Positions 62,793-64,000 of a stretch of 64,000 bases of DNA are shown here, piece after piece (position 1 is the stretch's first letter; the number at the start of each line of letters is the position of its first letter). This stretch comes from Orientallactaga sibirica (Eukaryota; Chordata; Mammalia; Rodentia; Dipodidae). The position numbers and the translations under genes were made by a program. Under the pieces are notes generated by a model. The model ran no database searches. It saw only the letters and a list, made by a program, of their open reading frames with translations, and was not told the DNA's origin. The stretch is taken from positions 49,940,001-50,004,000 of the forward strand of contig JAEOAD010000004.1 in NCBI GenBank assembly GCA_036365145.1, given 5' to 3'.

Positions 62793-63226
62793 AAAAGTTC
62801 AGTCCTTAAGTTGCACTAACCACATTTCAAGTACTCAGTCTCCACACGCGGCTACTGCCTTTGCCTCACTGCAGGCAGATGATGCTTTCCTCACTGAGCA
62901 AGTTCCACTGGACAATGCTGACTTCAAATAGTCTCAACACAACTTTATTGTAACCATTCTGTGTGACCTGGGAAACATTTGTATATTACCTAAGCTTTAA
63001 TTTATTTGTTTATGACTAATTATGATTAAGTTTATGGTGCTTAAATTGTTGTTGTAAACATTAAATGAAATTATAAAGTAATTATACTGATATTATCATC
63101 CCAATATAACATTTACTCTGTAAATTATTTTTCCTCACTATGTATACATGGAAAAATACTAAATCTAATCTTATAATAGTTTTCTATGAGAGTGATCATA
63201 AAAATGTAAATGAGATGACTTTTTTT

Positions 63227-63379
63227 TCATATTTCAGTTTTTCAAGGTAGGGTCTCACTCTAGCCCAGGCTGACCTGGAATTCGCTATGTAATCTCAGGG
63301 TGGCCACTAACTCATGGCGATCCTCCTACGTCTGCCTCCCAAATGCTGGGATTAAAGGCGTGCGCCACCACGCCTGGCT
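63227..63379 (-). mobile_element. B1 SINE with TSD
   Basis: Complete reverse-complement B1 ending 'caccacgcctggct'. TSD gagatgacttttttt at 63212-63226 and 63380-63394. Confidence 0.93.
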
Positions 63380-63443
63380 GAGATGACTTTTTTTGTATTT
63401 GCACAGTATTTGCTAATGGTACTGTTAAAATCTGGTGATTTAA

Positions 63444-63601
63444 GCCGGGGGTGGTGGCGCACGCCTTTAATCCCAGCACTCGGGAGGCAGAGGTAGGAGG
63501 ATCGCCAAGAGTTCGAGGCCACCCTGAGACTACACAGTTAATTCCAGGTCAGCCTGGACCAGAGTGAAACCCTACCTCGCAAAAACAACAACAACAACAA
63601 C

Positions 63602-63626
<25 letters not shown>
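63444..63626 (+). mobile_element. Young B1 SINE with TSD
   Basis: 'gccgggggtggtggcgcacg', 'atcccagcactcgggaggca', with CpGs largely retained, then (CAA)n and an A28 tail. TSD aaatctggtgatttaa (63428-63443), with one change in the right copy (63627-63642). Confidence 0.95.
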
Positions 63627-63634
<8 letters not shown>

Positions 63635-63810
63635 TGACTTAAATATTTGACTTCTGGCTTCCTCTTCTCTCTTATTTAAACTCCCTTCTTTCATTTGTAG
63701 TTTAGTATTGGTTCCTTCACTTGATTTTTTTAAAGTCAATTCAAACTTTCGGCTTCTGTCTTTTTCAGAAAAATGTACTTGATTCAAGAATATACACATC
63801 TAGCCAATCT

Positions 63811-63979
63811 AGCCAGGTGTGGTGGTGCACGGCCTTAATCCCAGCACTCGGGAGGCAAAGGTAGGAGAATCGCCCAGAGTTCGAGGCCACCATGAGACTA
63901 TATAGTTAATTCCAGGTCAGCCTGGACCAGAGTGAGACCCTACCTTGCAAAACCAAAAAAAAAAAAAAAAAAAAAAAAA
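63811..63979 (+). mobile_element. B1 SINE
   Basis: 'agccaggtgtggtggtgcac', 'atcccagcactcgggaggca', 'gagtgagaccctaccttgca' and a long A tail near the window end. Confidence 0.93.
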
Positions 63980-64000
63980 ACATATAGAAAAGACAAACTA

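Larger units (their letters stand above)
33078..64000 (-). other. XIRP2: Probable 5' intron / upstream territory of XIRP2, repeat-rich
   Basis: Sequence upstream, on the minus strand, of the MARYQ exon acceptor. It should contain any 5' exons and the promoter if the gene starts within the window. Candidates are at 51237-51398 and 54787-55043. Stretches in which I recognise nothing beyond anonymous AT-rich sequence: 33090-34130, 34185-37420, 37660-37995, 38040-39905, 40360-40940, 41095-41345, 41800-42640, 45305-46850, 47775-48130, 48365-49645, 50040-51235, 51400-52145, 52260-54075, 55045-55665, 57890-59355, 59565-61665, 61770-62560 and 62810-63210. Confidence 0.5.

Noticed and set aside
1..64000. 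tRNA genes, snRNA genes, CRISPR arrays, prokaryotic operons
   Set aside because: A/B-box sequences all sit in SINEs with tails and TSDs. No cloverleaf with an intact acceptor stem, no snRNA promoter elements, and no spaced-repeat array were seen.

Overview
The window is AT-rich mammalian nuclear DNA from a rodent. Most of it is intron and interspersed repeats. The SINE set points to a jerboa-like rodent (Dipodidae, perhaps Jaculus): B1 (7SL) monomers, plus a tRNA-derived SINE whose head reads 'ggctggagagatggcttag' and whose right part carries 'agccagatgcacaag' and a (CT)n/(AAAT)n tail. The species assignment rests on remembered repeat signatures and is moderate at best. No prokaryotic, viral or CRISPR content was seen.

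The only protein-coding gene I can support is XIRP2 (Xin actin-binding repeat protein 2, a striated-muscle actin/alpha-actinin partner) on the minus strand. Two 5' coding exons with good splice sites are visible. The exon at 32929-33077 encodes the start MARYQAA plus a 30-codon in-frame upstream extension. The exon at 28386-28523 encodes the [13 protein letters not shown] segment. The second exon lies in a recent tandem duplication of about 1,048 bp (26415-27462 and 27463-28511, about 99% identical). The duplication adds a second, 5'-truncated copy of the exon that has lost its splice acceptor. I found no later XIRP2 exon in 1-27336, so that stretch reads as downstream intron. The stretch 33078-64000 reads as 5' intron and possible promoter territory. 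In it, 54607-55043 holds a MEF2 site next to a TATA-like box with a downstream splice donor on the gene's strand (a candidate muscle promoter/first exon), and 51237-51398 is a weaker exon-like segment.

Repeats, left to right. An L1 3' end with a long (about 1.4 kb) 3' UTR occupies 1-1710. Related L1 copies lie at 13561-14905, 15558-17890, 22475-23266 (twin-primed inversion), 25113-25168 (only the last ~30 nt plus poly-A), 42655-44824 (both ends present, interior deleted) and 55670-56965. About 17 tRNA-derived SINEs and about 15 B1 elements are scattered on both strands, many with recognisable target-site duplications. MaLR-type LTR fragments lie near 2.8, 19.8, 22.2, 39.9, 49.7 and 59.5 kb. 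Several (GT)n, (TATC)n and (AT)n microsatellites and a 47-nt T tract complete the picture.

The most notable points are the XIRP2 exon duplication, the candidate XIRP2 promoter, and a set of L1 insertions recording unusual integration outcomes. Part of the duplication signal could be an assembly artefact (two haplotypes placed in tandem), and this needs read-depth support.
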